NCBI GenBank assembly: GCA_013397865.1
Contig: VZTI01004615.1
Location: 248,001-312,000 of the forward strand
Source: Struthidea cinerea
Lineage: Eukaryota > Chordata > Aves > Passeriformes > Corcoracidae
Reading direction: 5' to 3'
Length of the DNA stretch: 64,000 bases
Every line of letters begins with the position of its first letter. Position 1 is the first letter of the stretch. Under the pieces are notes generated by a model. The model was not told the origin of the DNA. It saw only the letters and a program-made list of their open reading frames with translations, and did not search any database. The position numbers and the translations under genes are program-made. Shown here piece after piece: positions 36,381-47,300 of this stretch.

Positions 36381-38504
36381 GTTTACAACAGAATTCTGAT
36401 TAAATTAAAAGTCTGAAAAATTAAATAGGCTTAACTTGCATTTTTCAAGGGATGGAATAAAGGACGTAACAAAATCTGATCCTTAATGATGCCAATTTAT
36501 GTTAGTTTTATCAAAAATCATGTACTGTAGAGACTGCTTTTCTACCTACTCTCATGGAGAAACAAATACCAGATATATTTACATTATATATATATATATA
36601 CATTTAGATAACCTGGATAGGAAAATTGACACAGAGGTTCAAATGGAATAATTAGAATCTGGCTGACTGTACTTACACTTCTCTAAAATGAGGAGAATAG
36701 AAGAGAAACATGCTCTACAAAAAGCATGGCATCTCTTGTTTAAGGAGGGAGTACAATTATGGTTTTTGTTGAAGCTAAGTCACAGTGTCAAGAACTGCAA
36801 ATTCCCTTTCCTTAGTTCTTCCTCCATTGTGTTGAACCTATGTATTCTGAAGACCAAACTCTGTATCTCAAATGAAAAGATTAAAAATGCCCATTAAATT
36901 TAAAATGTACATGCCTATGAAATATGTTTCTTTAGTATACTACCATACATATAATGTCTCATTTTTCCATGCGGATGACAGAAATATTTTTCTTACCTTT
37001 AACATCAAAGAAAAGAAATATGGCCATTTTATATTAACAAGCAAAAAGTTGAAAGAAATGTCTATTTAAGACATTTTAGCTATTTGAATATACAGAATAG
37101 AGACTATATAGAAGAACTAATTATCTTAGAATTAAAATAATATTTGTATATGTTTACCATATTATTCTGCTCCAAGTCATTGCCTGAAAATTACTCTTAA
37201 TGATATCAAGAATAGTTAGTATTTTTGTCTGTAATTTCCCTTTGCCTGGTACATTATTATTTCTCACCAGTACCCAATACTTTCAGTTTTGCGTGCAATA
37301 TAGAAAGAATACTGAGATGGAAGGCTGGCTGTAATATTCATTGCAAACTGCTTTCCTAACCAGTGATTCTGATCATATTAATACAGTTGTTATAAACAAA
37401 TTTTGCCAAATTGCTTTTTTTAAAAGGACGCCAGCTGGTAGATAGTTTAAGAATTATTCTTTTTGCTATTTTTCTTAATAAATGTAAAACAAAGAACATT
37501 AAACCAGTGAACTGAAATCAGATTTTTTTTCGCTTATATCACTGCAATGTAGATTAGACTACGTTGTCATTAATCCAGTTTACCAAATACTTTCACCTGT
37601 TGAACTGTCCTTTGGATCATTTATTAAAAATCCTGTTCCAATTAAAAAAAAAAAAAAAAATCCAGACTAGTTTTAGTACTCTCAGCCCCACTTTTACTGA
37701 ATTGTTTTATTGGACAGAATGTTCTTTTCTACCATTATTTCGTTGTATAGCAGGACTACTGCCATCATGTAAATATTTAAGGGTGAGATTTGGGGATTTT
37801 CTCCCTAGTGAAGTGTTACAATTCAATTACAAAATATGCAGGCACATTGGCTACACAGCAATGGCTACATTGCCAGATACAATATTTTTATACAACTGTT
37901 TTATTTATTTCTCATTAAATGAATTGATTTATAGTTTTGGGGGGTTTATTTTTGTGTTTTTAAATTACCAGGTGATTATTATAACTGCCTGGGAAGACAA
38001 ATTACTGAACTATTTATTTTCATATCTATATCATCTATACATCTATTTATATAGTCCTGTGTCTGAAACAAAAATAATTTTTTCTGATCCCTGTAGTAAT
38101 TAGTAAATTCCCTTATGCATCAGATGTCATTATCGGCATCTGAAGACATTTATCAGTATAGAAAATATAGCTTTACACCAAATAAATGCTTATGTTTTCA
38201 AAAGCAACCCTTAAATTTGTACATCTCACATCACAGATCCTTCAGTATGATTTGAAAAGTTAAATTCTCACTGAATATTAAATATGGGCATTGCTCCAAG
38301 AATCTTACTGTCTCCTACATTTGTTCCCACATAAAGAGCCATATGTCAACAGCTCAATCTGATTGTAGAGTCCTTCCGCTTCCTTGCAGTTTTGAGCTCT
38401 GATATCCTTACAGCATAGCTATCTATTTTCAAGTTGAAAGGAAAAATGTAACTGGAGTTTGTAAGGTGGTGTCCACCTTTGGAGAATAAAGATTGTGCAA
38501 GAGT
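36381..38504. other. Unannotated AT-rich stretch
   Basis: No gene recognised. It includes a (TA)8 run at 36585-36600 and an A17 run near 37644-37660. The longest open frame of the window outside repeats (37564-38103, 179 codons) lies here; it crosses the A run, is rich in residues encoded by AT-rich codons and shows no recognised domain. Confidence 0.5.
36585..36600. repeat. (TA)8 microsatellite
   Basis: Eight uninterrupted TA units. Confidence 0.85.
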
Positions 38505-38697
38505 ACTACAGGTTGACCTTCGACGGGTGCCAGGTGCCCATCAAGCCACTCTAGCACTCCGCCATCAGCAGGATAGGGGGAGAAAATATAATGAAAAGCC
38601 AATGGGTCAAGTTGAAAACAGGTAGATCACTTACCAATGACTATCACAGGCAAAACAGACTCGACTTAGACAAATTGATCTAATTTACTGTAAACAT
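38505..38697 (-). mobile_element. ERV LTR fragment, minus strand, left part
   Basis: The plus-strand text 'ggttgacc', 'ggtgccaggtgcccatcaag', 'gagaaaatataatgaaaagc' and 'gcaaaacagactcgacttag' is the inverted 3' part of an avian endogenous retroviral LTR that I recall as common in bird genomes. The fragment stops where a CR1 begins and appears to resume at 38872. No matching target duplications were found, so the outer limits are approximate. Confidence 0.65.
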
Positions 38698-38871
38698 GAA
38701 TGCCCCAAGCCTATCAGAGTTAAAGAGGCATTTAGACAAAATAACAAGCTTTAGTGCTTGGTCAGCCATGTGTTGGTCATGAAGTTGGACAAGATGATCA
38801 CTGTAGGTCCCTTCCAACTGAAATTATTCTATTCTCCTCTATTCTAATCTATTCTATTCTTTCTATTCTGT
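38698..38871 (+). mobile_element. CR1 LINE 3' end with ATTCT tail, inserted in LTR fragment
   Basis: 'aagcctatcagagttaaaga', 'gttggacaagatgatcactg', 'taggtcccttccaactgaa' and a tail of about ten imperfect ATTCT units (to 38871) identify a CR1 subfamily whose tail differs from the ATTCTATG type. It lies between two parts of an LTR-type fragment in the opposite orientation, so it probably inserted into that LTR, with some LTR sequence also lost. Confidence 0.8.
38825..38871 (+). repeat. ATTCT-type CR1 tail
   Basis: Imperfect ATTCT pentamers directly after the CR1 3' untranslated region. Confidence 0.8.
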
Positions 38872-38985
38872 AGAGTCCTTCATGAAGGACTCCCCCAGTG
38901 TGGGTCCTTCATGGGGTCAAATGTCCTGCCAAGACCATGTTCCAATGTGGCTTCCTCACAACCTGCAGTCTTTGAAAAGAGTTTT
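38872..38985 (-). mobile_element. ERV LTR fragment, minus strand, right part
   Basis: Alternating blocks of the type 'gtgtgggtccttcatgggg' and 'caaatgtcctgccaagacc' resemble the internally repetitive 'cagcgtgggtcc...cacggggtc' part of the same avian LTR family as 38505-38697. It begins with a perfect 18-bp palindrome, AGTCCTTCATGAAGGACT (38874-38891). Similarity fades after about 38985. Confidence 0.55.
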
Positions 38986-39604
38986 AAAAAAAGACAGGGC
39001 AAGTGTAATTATTTGAAGTTGGAACATTGCAGTTAAGTGGAAGAGTTTACCTACTTCTTAACAATAGAAGGATACTAGAGAAAGTGGTGCAGATGGTCAC
39101 TCACATTGTATGCTACTAGATCAGTTATCTTTTATTGTAACCAAATTTAGTTATGTACCTCAAAATCATTATGCTATGTACTTTCTGATGACGGGTAAGA
39201 ATATGCTGTGCCCTTTCCTCCAGTGTGTAAAGTGGGGACTTTCTATTTGTTACCTGGCCAGTCATTTTCACAAAAAAAGCCAAAACCCAAAAACAAACTG
39301 ACAAAATCCCACCAAAAAACCGAACCAAAACCAACACAACAACAGCAACAAAAAGCAGAACAACAACAACATCCCTCCTCTCCCCCATAAGTTCTCCAAA
39401 AACTCAGAGAATGAGAGAATGAAGTATCTATAAATGTTCTTCTTTCACATTTAGTTGTAAACGATCATTTGATTTAAAAGTTATTTGGAAGATCATAAAG
39501 ATGTATTGATGGGTTGGACCACTGGGACTCAACAATTAACAAGGCAGCTTGTTATTTGCAGTTTTGAACTGTTACAGTACCAAAAAGACATTGACATATT
39601 GTGG
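38986..39604. other. Short unannotated stretch with CA-rich patch
   Basis: No gene recognised. An A/C-rich patch (about 39270-39385, with CAACAACA units) gives rise to overlapping low-complexity frames on both strands. Confidence 0.5.
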
Positions 39605-39995
39605 AAACTTCAGCAGAAGTCATCAAGACAGTTGGAGGCTGGAGCACTTGCCCTGTGAGGAGAGGCTCATAGAGCAGGTCTTGTTCAGACTGGAAAAAAC
39701 ACAGCTTTGGGAGGGAGTTGTAAACTTGTCTGACAGTACAAGATAGTGCCAAACTCCCTCAGAGGTGTGTAGCAACTAGATAAGAAACAAGAATCACATA
39801 TTACACTGGAAATTTATAGTATTAAACTGGATTTTTTTCACTCTGACAGTAATTGGGCACTGGGAGAGCTTGCTGTAGAGGTTCTGGAATCCCCATTCTC
39901 CAACACTGGACCAGAAAAGACCTTGAACATCTCGTCTGGGTTGGCACTGCTTCCAGGGAAGGACTGATCTGGACAGATTCTAAAGGTCTCACCTT
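39605..39995 (+). mobile_element. CR1 LINE fragment, plus strand, degraded
   Basis: 'ggaggctggagcacttgccc', 'tgaggagaggctcatagagc' and 'cttgttcagactggaaaaa' match the CR1 block encoding the protein segment that reads roughly LEHLPCEERL...LFRLEK. Later pieces 'cactgggagagcttgctg' and 'ttctccaacactgg' follow the CR1 order but are heavily diverged. The normal tail is not clear, so the 3' limit is approximate. Confidence 0.7.
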
Positions 39996-41084
39996 TCTAA
40001 GTAACTTGGTTTTTAATATAATCCTTTTGTCATCAGGAAATTGCTTAAAAAGAGCAGTTATATGTATTTTTTTTTTTTTAATTGATTTGGTTTTGCTATC
40101 TCCAGCTCTGCATTATTTGACACCCACAGAAGCACTTTCAAGTATCGGTGTTGACGCTACAGTTATGAAGATAGTTGTAACTGCTTTTGTAACTGTTATG
40201 GCATTTGTGGATTAATAGAACATCTAGAAAAGTACATTATCTCTGTTTCTATGTAGGAAGATATGTGAGCTAAAATATAATGATATTTCTTTGAAAACCA
40301 AATCTAATTTATCAGGAAAAAAAGGTACAAGTTTTTCAGCAACTTTTTTCATTCTGAGGTGCTTTTCTCCACCACTTAGTTCAGTAGACATGCAATACAA
40401 AACATGCAGGGGAAGAAGATTAAATTAGAGAGAAACTTCATCGATATTCCTGGGGGAATTTTAATATCCCTAATCTTTTAAGAGCTCCTCACCCAGAGAC
40501 AGTATTGTTTCTTAAGTGATACTTGTTACAAAGTTGAATTTAATTATTCAAATTTTCACTTGCATTTTTGCATTGGAATTTTGAAAATTAATTTATGACT
40601 ATTTTGTAAAAAAAAAATCCCCAAATCACTATTATTGATATCATATGTTATATTTGTGCTCTCTATTGAGAGAAAAATCAAACATGCAAAAATTATGGAC
40701 AATTTTGTTTTCTCCTAAAGAAAATGCTTTAGCACTTATTTAGCACTTATTATTTTCTTCCTTTTTTTGCAGTGTTGAAGAAGTTTATTATCAGTCCTTT
40801 TTTTTCAGTGCATTGCAGTGTACATACAGTGAAAATTATAGTGACTAAACAAGTAAATATAGTTTTTCTAATAAAATATAAATTAATATTTTAAAGATGA
40901 GGTAGCCAAAGATTTAGCAGCTTTAATCCAAAGTCTAAAAGAATAGTATAGCAGTTGCACCTGAAATAATGGCTTGACCAAATAGAACATTCTGTTCCTT
41001 TACGTCTTTCATTTTTTCAGTGTTCCAGGATTTTTCAGGGTTTTTGTTTAATGTTCTATATCATAAGCATTTTGATTTAAGATT
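39996..41084. other. Unannotated AT-rich stretch
   Basis: No gene recognised. A 12-bp tandem duplication (AGCACTTATT-type) lies near 40731-40755. Confidence 0.5.
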
Positions 41085-41178
41085 GTCAGTGGTGAATGGT
41101 CCTCTGCAGGGCCCGGAGTTGGGGTTCGATAATCCTTGTGGATCCCTTCCAATTCAAGATATTCTGCGATTGTATGAA
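41085..41178 (+). mobile_element. CR1 LINE extreme 3' end
   Basis: 'gggcccggagttggggttcg', 'ataatccttgtggatccctt', 'ccaattcaagatattctgcg' match the last about 80 bp of CR1, ending in a decayed octamer tail. Very short 5'-truncated copies like this are common. Confidence 0.85.
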
Positions 41179-41800
41179 TACACTCAGTCTTGCTTTGCTG
41201 CAAACAAGAAGAAATAGATCAATTCCCACTGGTCAGATGTGAATATGTACTTCATGATAAAATTGATTAAAAATTGTATTATTTCTTTCTACTGTTGTCT
41301 GCAAAGGGTTAGCTCAAACATAAATATCTAAAGAATAAGCCCATATGTGATCAGATGACCAAATACTATGTCTGAATAAAATTTTAAATTCCAAGGAATT
41401 TAGGTAGGAGATCTTCCTTAATGGATCAGAAATTAAAAGCTTATAAATCAACTCAGCCCAACTCATCCAAAAGCCCAAATCAAACCAGTTCTTAATTCTG
41501 AACTTAGTTATTATAAAAACTATGATTGAGGATTTTAGGTAATGTAAACCAGAAAATTTCCAGATCTTCATCTCTTTTCAGGTATTCACTGATTCAAAAC
41601 TTGTGGTTTAGATTGAGCTGAATAGCTCTCCATGCCCTGCTAATCATACGGAATTCTCCACTGACTAATGAGAGCTTAGATAACTAGTTTTTTTGTGTAG
41701 ACACCTTATTATGCAAAATGGAATCCACCCATGAGCCTTTACTTTGCAAATGCCTTTGTGAAGGTATGAGTTTCATAAGTTCCTTATGTGTTATCAGTAC

Positions 41801-41855
41801 AAAATAAAATAAAATAAAATAAAATAAAATAAAATAAAATAAAATAAAATAAAAT
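41801..41855. repeat. (AAAAT)11 perfect microsatellite
   Basis: Eleven uninterrupted AAAAT units (55 bp). The minus-strand reading gives a poly-FILFY peptide in a 62-codon frame, which is an artefact of the repeat. Confidence 0.97.
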
Positions 41856-43276
41856 AGAGGTGAAAAAAACAAAAAGCTTGAAAAAATTTGTCATAGCTGA
41901 AAGATGGAATTCAAAGAATCTTTTGCACCGGTGTGCCTGTGCCCACTTATTAGCTTTATCTAGTCTTGATTTTATGGATAGATTAAGTTCTGCTGTATGT
42001 TTCTTTTCTTTTTATCTATGGTTAGAGAAACATTATAATTACATCTTTTTCAGGTTTTCCATCATTGTTCTTCATCTAAGTTTTTCTTTTTAACTTAGGA
42101 TTTGGAAAAGAAATGCCTATCTATCTTACAGTATACTCTAAAACTATATATATCTAGATTTAGCTCTTTTTTCTCTTCTGCATTTGATTTCAGCTTTACC
42201 CATAGCCAGGGAGCAGAATCTCTGAGTTGATGGCAATCTTGTTCACCTTAAACCTACACATCACTGTTAATGGAAAAAAAAAATGAAAAAAAAAAGAAGA
42301 AACAGGAATCTGTGTCTGACTATACAGTAAATAAATTAATGTGAGTGGAGTTGTTTCACAACTGATTAATTCTTTCTTTGCATGCATATAGGAGTTTCTA
42401 AGTTCTTAAGTATTCTCAGATCCAATATTGATTCTTCTGGCACAATTTTCTAAATAATAGTTGTTTCATTTTTATTTAACTCTCAGGACTTATTTCTGTC
42501 ATTTTCTTCCTTACAGTCCTCTTCTGTTTGCTTTTTCAGAAACAAGCTCCCAGTTTTGATGTTTGGGTGTCAAGGTCCCCTCTTAACTGAGTCACTCCTT
42601 TTAAATTCATGGCATGTCACCTCTTGCTCTCTGTTGGTGTTTTGGTGAGATGTCTAAAGAAAGGGTTTATGCACTAAAGCAGACAATATGGGGAAAGAGT
42701 CTAATTTCTTAAGTAAGAGGGAGACATCATCCATTAAGAGGAAAGTCTTACTGAACTGGGAGACTAATTGAAAGTTTCTGTTAGGAAATGTGATGTGTCC
42801 TTTGAAGCAGAAATACAATTTATACACAATTTTTTTACTTGCTCCTAAAAAAATATTTTAGTGCAACACCAGTCTGCCTATCTTTAATTTGCTTCTCAGC
42901 AATTTCCTTTCATCCAGAGAAATGGATTAGATATTTTCTCTGTCACCTCTGGGTTTTGACCTACATACATTTTAAGCGAAGCTCTTAAAATTTGGACTAG
43001 TACATCACTGAGGTTGCTATTGGAATAGTGCCCAGGACAATTCATGACTGGTAATTCTGGGTGCTATAATAGCAGTAGGTTTTCCTTCTGTAAAGTACCT
43101 TCTACCTGATACTCTCTTTGTTACATATTATTGCGTTATCTGAGGCTGTTGAATGCTATTTCATTAAACCCTTTGGTAGACTCTGGATATGCTGATATGA
43201 TCAAACAAAATCTTCTGTTGAACAGTCCTTCCAAATATATTTTGTTTATTGGTCTTGGGATGTTGTCCTCCCAGTG

Positions 43277-43336
43277 GTTTTTTTTTTGTTGTTGTTGTTT
43301 TTGTTTATTGGTTTTGTTGTTATTGTTGTTTTTCTT
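43277..43336. repeat. T/TTG-rich low-complexity run
   Basis: Alternating T runs and TTG or TTAT units. Confidence 0.8.
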
Positions 43337-43771
43337 GTCCTCAGGTTTTTAGAATTGAAAGGAAGAGGAGATGGGAGGTCTCTTCTGTTTTACCTTACGG
43401 TGTGACAACAGGGGAAATCCCTTAGTGAAGATCTTCATGTGTAACTAGCTGTTAAGCAGTTTTACTTTGAACAAATCCCTACATTTTCTCCAACAATCTA
43501 ACAGCAGCTAATAATAAATTACTCTTTCTACAGTTCACATCACTTCATAAAATTGTCCTAGAGATTCTTCATTGTAGCCTACCCTATCAAAGGCCGAGCC
43601 TCCCTTACATAATGTTTTTGCTAAGGGAAACTTGCCATAACTTGCAATAAGACAAACATTTTGAACAGTACAAATGTCAAATACCAGTCTAGGCATGATT
43701 CTGGAGAAAGTATGAGGATTTCGGCTATATCAAATGCCGACCAGAGATTCCTCTGGTTTTCATGAACTCAT

Positions 43772-44381
43772 TGTCCTGGGGTGATGTTATGAAGCCACTT
43801 TATTCCTTAACCGTCCGCTCAACGCCCAAGGACATTGTGCCTTGAAGATGGGCCCAGGGGGCGGGACCAGAGCCACAGGGCTCCATGCGGGTCAGTTGAA
43901 TGGTTCAGCCCAACGGCTCAGGGGCTCCGGGGTCTTGGCAGGGCTCAGGAGGGAGTGCGCCAGGAGCTCTGTGCTGTTTTTCTGGGTTTCCTTTGTGTTC
44001 TGGCTAGCTGGGAAAAGGTTCTGTTGGTTTTTCTCTTGTTCTTTTTTCCCTTTCCTTCCCCTTGCCTCACTGCCTCCCTTCCCTCCTCGCAGGTCCAGGG
44101 AGCCTGCGGGTGGCCCCGGCAGGCCCGCAGGGTGGCCCCAGCTGGTCTGAGCCCACGTGTCTGTTCCCTCTCCGGGGATTTGTTGTATTTTGAGGGGTTT
44201 TTTTATCCTGTTCTACCCTGTTTTGTTTCTGTGTTAATAAACAGTTTTAGTTTCTTTTTCCCACTTTCAATTCTTGTGACCCATTTGTCTCATTGACAGA
44301 GGAGAAGGGGAGGCCTTTTCCCTTGGAGGAGACACCCACTCCAGTGTTTCCTCCTGAAGTTCTGTCTCAAAAACCGAGACA
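43772..44381 (+). mobile_element. Solo LTR, ERVL-like, 610 bp
   Basis: It begins TGTCCTGGGG and ends AACCGAGACA. The flanking pentamers are CTCAT (43767-43771) and ATCAT (44382-44386), a 5-bp target duplication with one mismatch. AATAAA at 44236-44241 gives the plus orientation; no clear TATA box was seen. The interior is the most GC-rich part of the window and carries plus-strand frames of 153 and 102 codons (43835-44296, 43842-44150), which are not protein genes: they lie wholly within the LTR and overlap in different frames. No internal retroviral sequence adjoins it. Confidence 0.82.
44236..44241 (+). terminator. LTR polyadenylation signal AATAAA
   Basis: AATAAA about 145 bp before the 3' end of the LTR, followed by T-rich sequence. 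Confidence 0.6.
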
Positions 44382-47300
44382 ATCATTCATCTATAAATAC
44401 ATACACCTGTTAGTTTTCAACTTATCTTCAGTTAATACCCAAGAACAATACGAGAAGTAAGTGTATAATGTAAGATAGGAAGCTTTGCTCTCCTCTTGTA
44501 GATTTTGTCTGGCATTCATACTTAGGCTTACTGAAAGAAAACCAAATAAATTCCCTGTTCAGAATCTTGAGTAAGTCGGAATATTTTTCTGTCAGTACTT
44601 CTGACTCTAGCTTGCAAAGTAATCATGGAACTGTCTTAACTATTTGTCATTTGAAACTATGCTTACTTCATTTGAAATGCTAATATGCTTCAGTTTACTA
44701 TTGCAGATGCAATTTCAATATAAGAAGCAGTGGGGAGAGACAAAGTGTAGAAAATACTGTAGGTAACGTCTTCTCTGGTATGTTGAGATCTGATAATCCA
44801 TTATCCAATGTCTTTTCCACCACAGTTAAATACAGTCTGGCAACAAAGGTCCAAGACATCTTTCTTTTACAGTTAGTTTGTTGTGGGATTTGGGGTTGTT
44901 TTTTATTTATTTTTAGAAACACTTTTTTCACCCTGAGATTTATGGAACTGCTAGTGATGGTTATGTTTGTGACTTAAATTTTGATATCCATACGGACAAT
45001 CCCTTGAGGAATGTCATCAACATACTTTTTCTTGAGAAAACTATATAGATTAGATACAGGCTCAGTGTATTTCGTCTTTTCCACTCATCTCCTTTTTATT
45101 TAACATTATTAATTTTTTCAACATGGTGAGAACTAGACATACCTTTTAAGTAATTTGATTATTGTATGCTTGAAACAGTCTTATTCCTTACTAGTACTTT
45201 TAAACTCCTTCTTGAACTTAGCATAGAGAGGTTAAATCCTTGCTTCATTAATATTTAAAGCAGACTAAATGGAAAGAAATGCTTATGAAGTCCAGACATC
45301 TTTGTCACTGATATAATAGTACAGAGAGACAATTTTCTTCATAAGAACAGGAAGATAGTTCTGTCTGTTCCATGTTGGATCATTTATCTCTGTTACACTG
45401 ATGAATTCATTTTAGTGACAATGCTTTGCCTGAATAATGAAAAGCTGTATAAGATAGCCTGATGGTCAAGATGGAATACTTAAATTTTCTCCAATTACAG
45501 GAAAGCTTATTTTTAAGATTCACCGTTCAGGTAATTCATCTCATTTTTCTTTCTGTTTTTCTTTTTCTCTGTACATTCTGTGTCTTTCACCATGATCCTA
45601 GAGAATCCATTAGCATAACATTTATAGACATGGGTTTACTATTTTGCTAAATTAGCTCTCCTCATCCTCATCAACTAGTATTTTTACCAATGTTGTCAGA
45701 AATCCTTGAAAAACTGGTATTTTGCTATAGCTTTGGTATACATTATTTTGTCAGTGCTACCACGTTTATCAGTACACTACAGAGTAGAATTTGATGACCT
45801 TTTTTTTCTTGAAGTTAACACTTCAGCAGAAGTGCTAACCATTTGATTTAATGGGATGATAAATAGATTTATATAGTCAATGAGTGTTTAATTCTAGAAG
45901 ACACAATTGGGTTATCTAATTTGACTTGCTGATTAACATAAACTGGAATTGGATACTTTTAGGCCTGTGTTAGGCACATGATTTATGTATAACTGAAGCA
46001 TTTTCAAAGAAGGACATCTATTCATAAATTAAAAGTGTCAAGAGATTGGCCATAACTTGAGTAAATTCTAAATTAGCAACTCAATTAAAAGCTTGCTTCT
46101 AAGTGAATTTGTCTGACTTTTACTTTGTTATGTTTTTCTCTCATGGACTTCAGACTTTCCAGTACTCAGATTTGTCCCACTGTGAAGGTATTGACTACTA
46201 CGTTATTTTTCCACATACCAAATCATTTGAATTTAAAATTGAAGACATACAATTAAGCAGACCAGATAATGATACGGGATAAAAATTCACAAATTATCCC
46301 ACCTATTTCCATTAATTTTCTGCTTGTGGAAAGTTATTTTCATAGTTAAAAAAAAAATTATTTGGTAGTTTTAAATCCATTGTGTGCTTACTGGTACAAA
46401 TGGTTTACTTTATAAACCTTGTAGCATTTTTCTGTGTAGATTTATGCAGTCTTAGCCTGCTCAGTAATGACAGTAAGAGACTGCTTTTCTTGATGTGGTA
46501 GTTCTCCTCCCTTGAACTAAATTTTCCAAAATTTTAATTAAAATAATTCATCAATCTAAAGAAAAATCTGTTAATGTATATAAAGGGGACATCCATAACT
46601 GAAGAGTTACCAATGAAAGCTATTTGCAGACAGAGTAAGAAGATGGAAGGAAGGGTGATTTACAGATGTTTATATTCTTCCTGCAGTGTTGAAACAATAG
46701 TGATGCTAGTGGGATTGAAATGTCCAAACTGAAAGATTTCACAAATCTTAGAACAAATTGCGGTTAGCAGGAGCTGCCTAACTAAATTAAATCATCCATA
46801 GAAAATGAGTGATAAAGTTGTTTTTGGAAACAAATAAAAAATATACTCATTCAACCCAAGCACCTTAAACTGAATGTACTTTGTGTAGGATTATCACCAT
46901 GTTTTCAGTTGTAAATTGAAGTATTTCTTCAAAATAAAATAAAACTTCTTCTGAATTTATTTAACACATAGAGATTATAAACCTCTGTTTACTTCAACCT
47001 GTTGATTTTTTCTTGTCCCCGTATTATAATATGTATTTAGTTCATATAGAATGTGAGTTATTAAGAGAATGACATCCTGAAAAAAGATGGACAGAATAAT
47101 CTTCTATTAAAACCTGAATTTAGGAAACTAGAGCTAAACTATGGCTCTCGCTCTAGGCTACTGCAGACTACTTACGGGGTCAACAGGATGATTCAGATCC
47201 TCAGAGAGGCATGTGCTCTGGCAAACATGACCCTAACAGTAATTTTGTGTTGAATAATTTTGTTTTCATATAACTGGTGTTCTCTCTCACTGCTGACACT

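Larger units (their letters stand above)
41179..43771. other. Unannotated stretch with (AAAAT)11 and TTG-rich run
   Basis: No gene recognised. A perfect pentanucleotide microsatellite lies at 41801-41855 and an imperfect T/TTG run at 43277-43336. Confidence 0.5.

Noticed and set aside
39125..39390. Hydrophobic minus-strand frame and Q/P-rich plus-strand frame
   Set aside because: Both come from one A/C-rich low-complexity patch read on opposite strands.
41684..41872. 62-codon minus-strand frame with a repeated FILFY peptide
   Set aside because: The repeated peptide is simply the translation of the (AAAAT)11 microsatellite.
43835..44296. 153-codon plus-strand open frame (and a 102-codon frame overlapping it)
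   Set aside because: Both lie wholly inside a GC-rich solo LTR, overlap in different frames and end in the LTR polyadenylation region; nothing suggests a protein gene.
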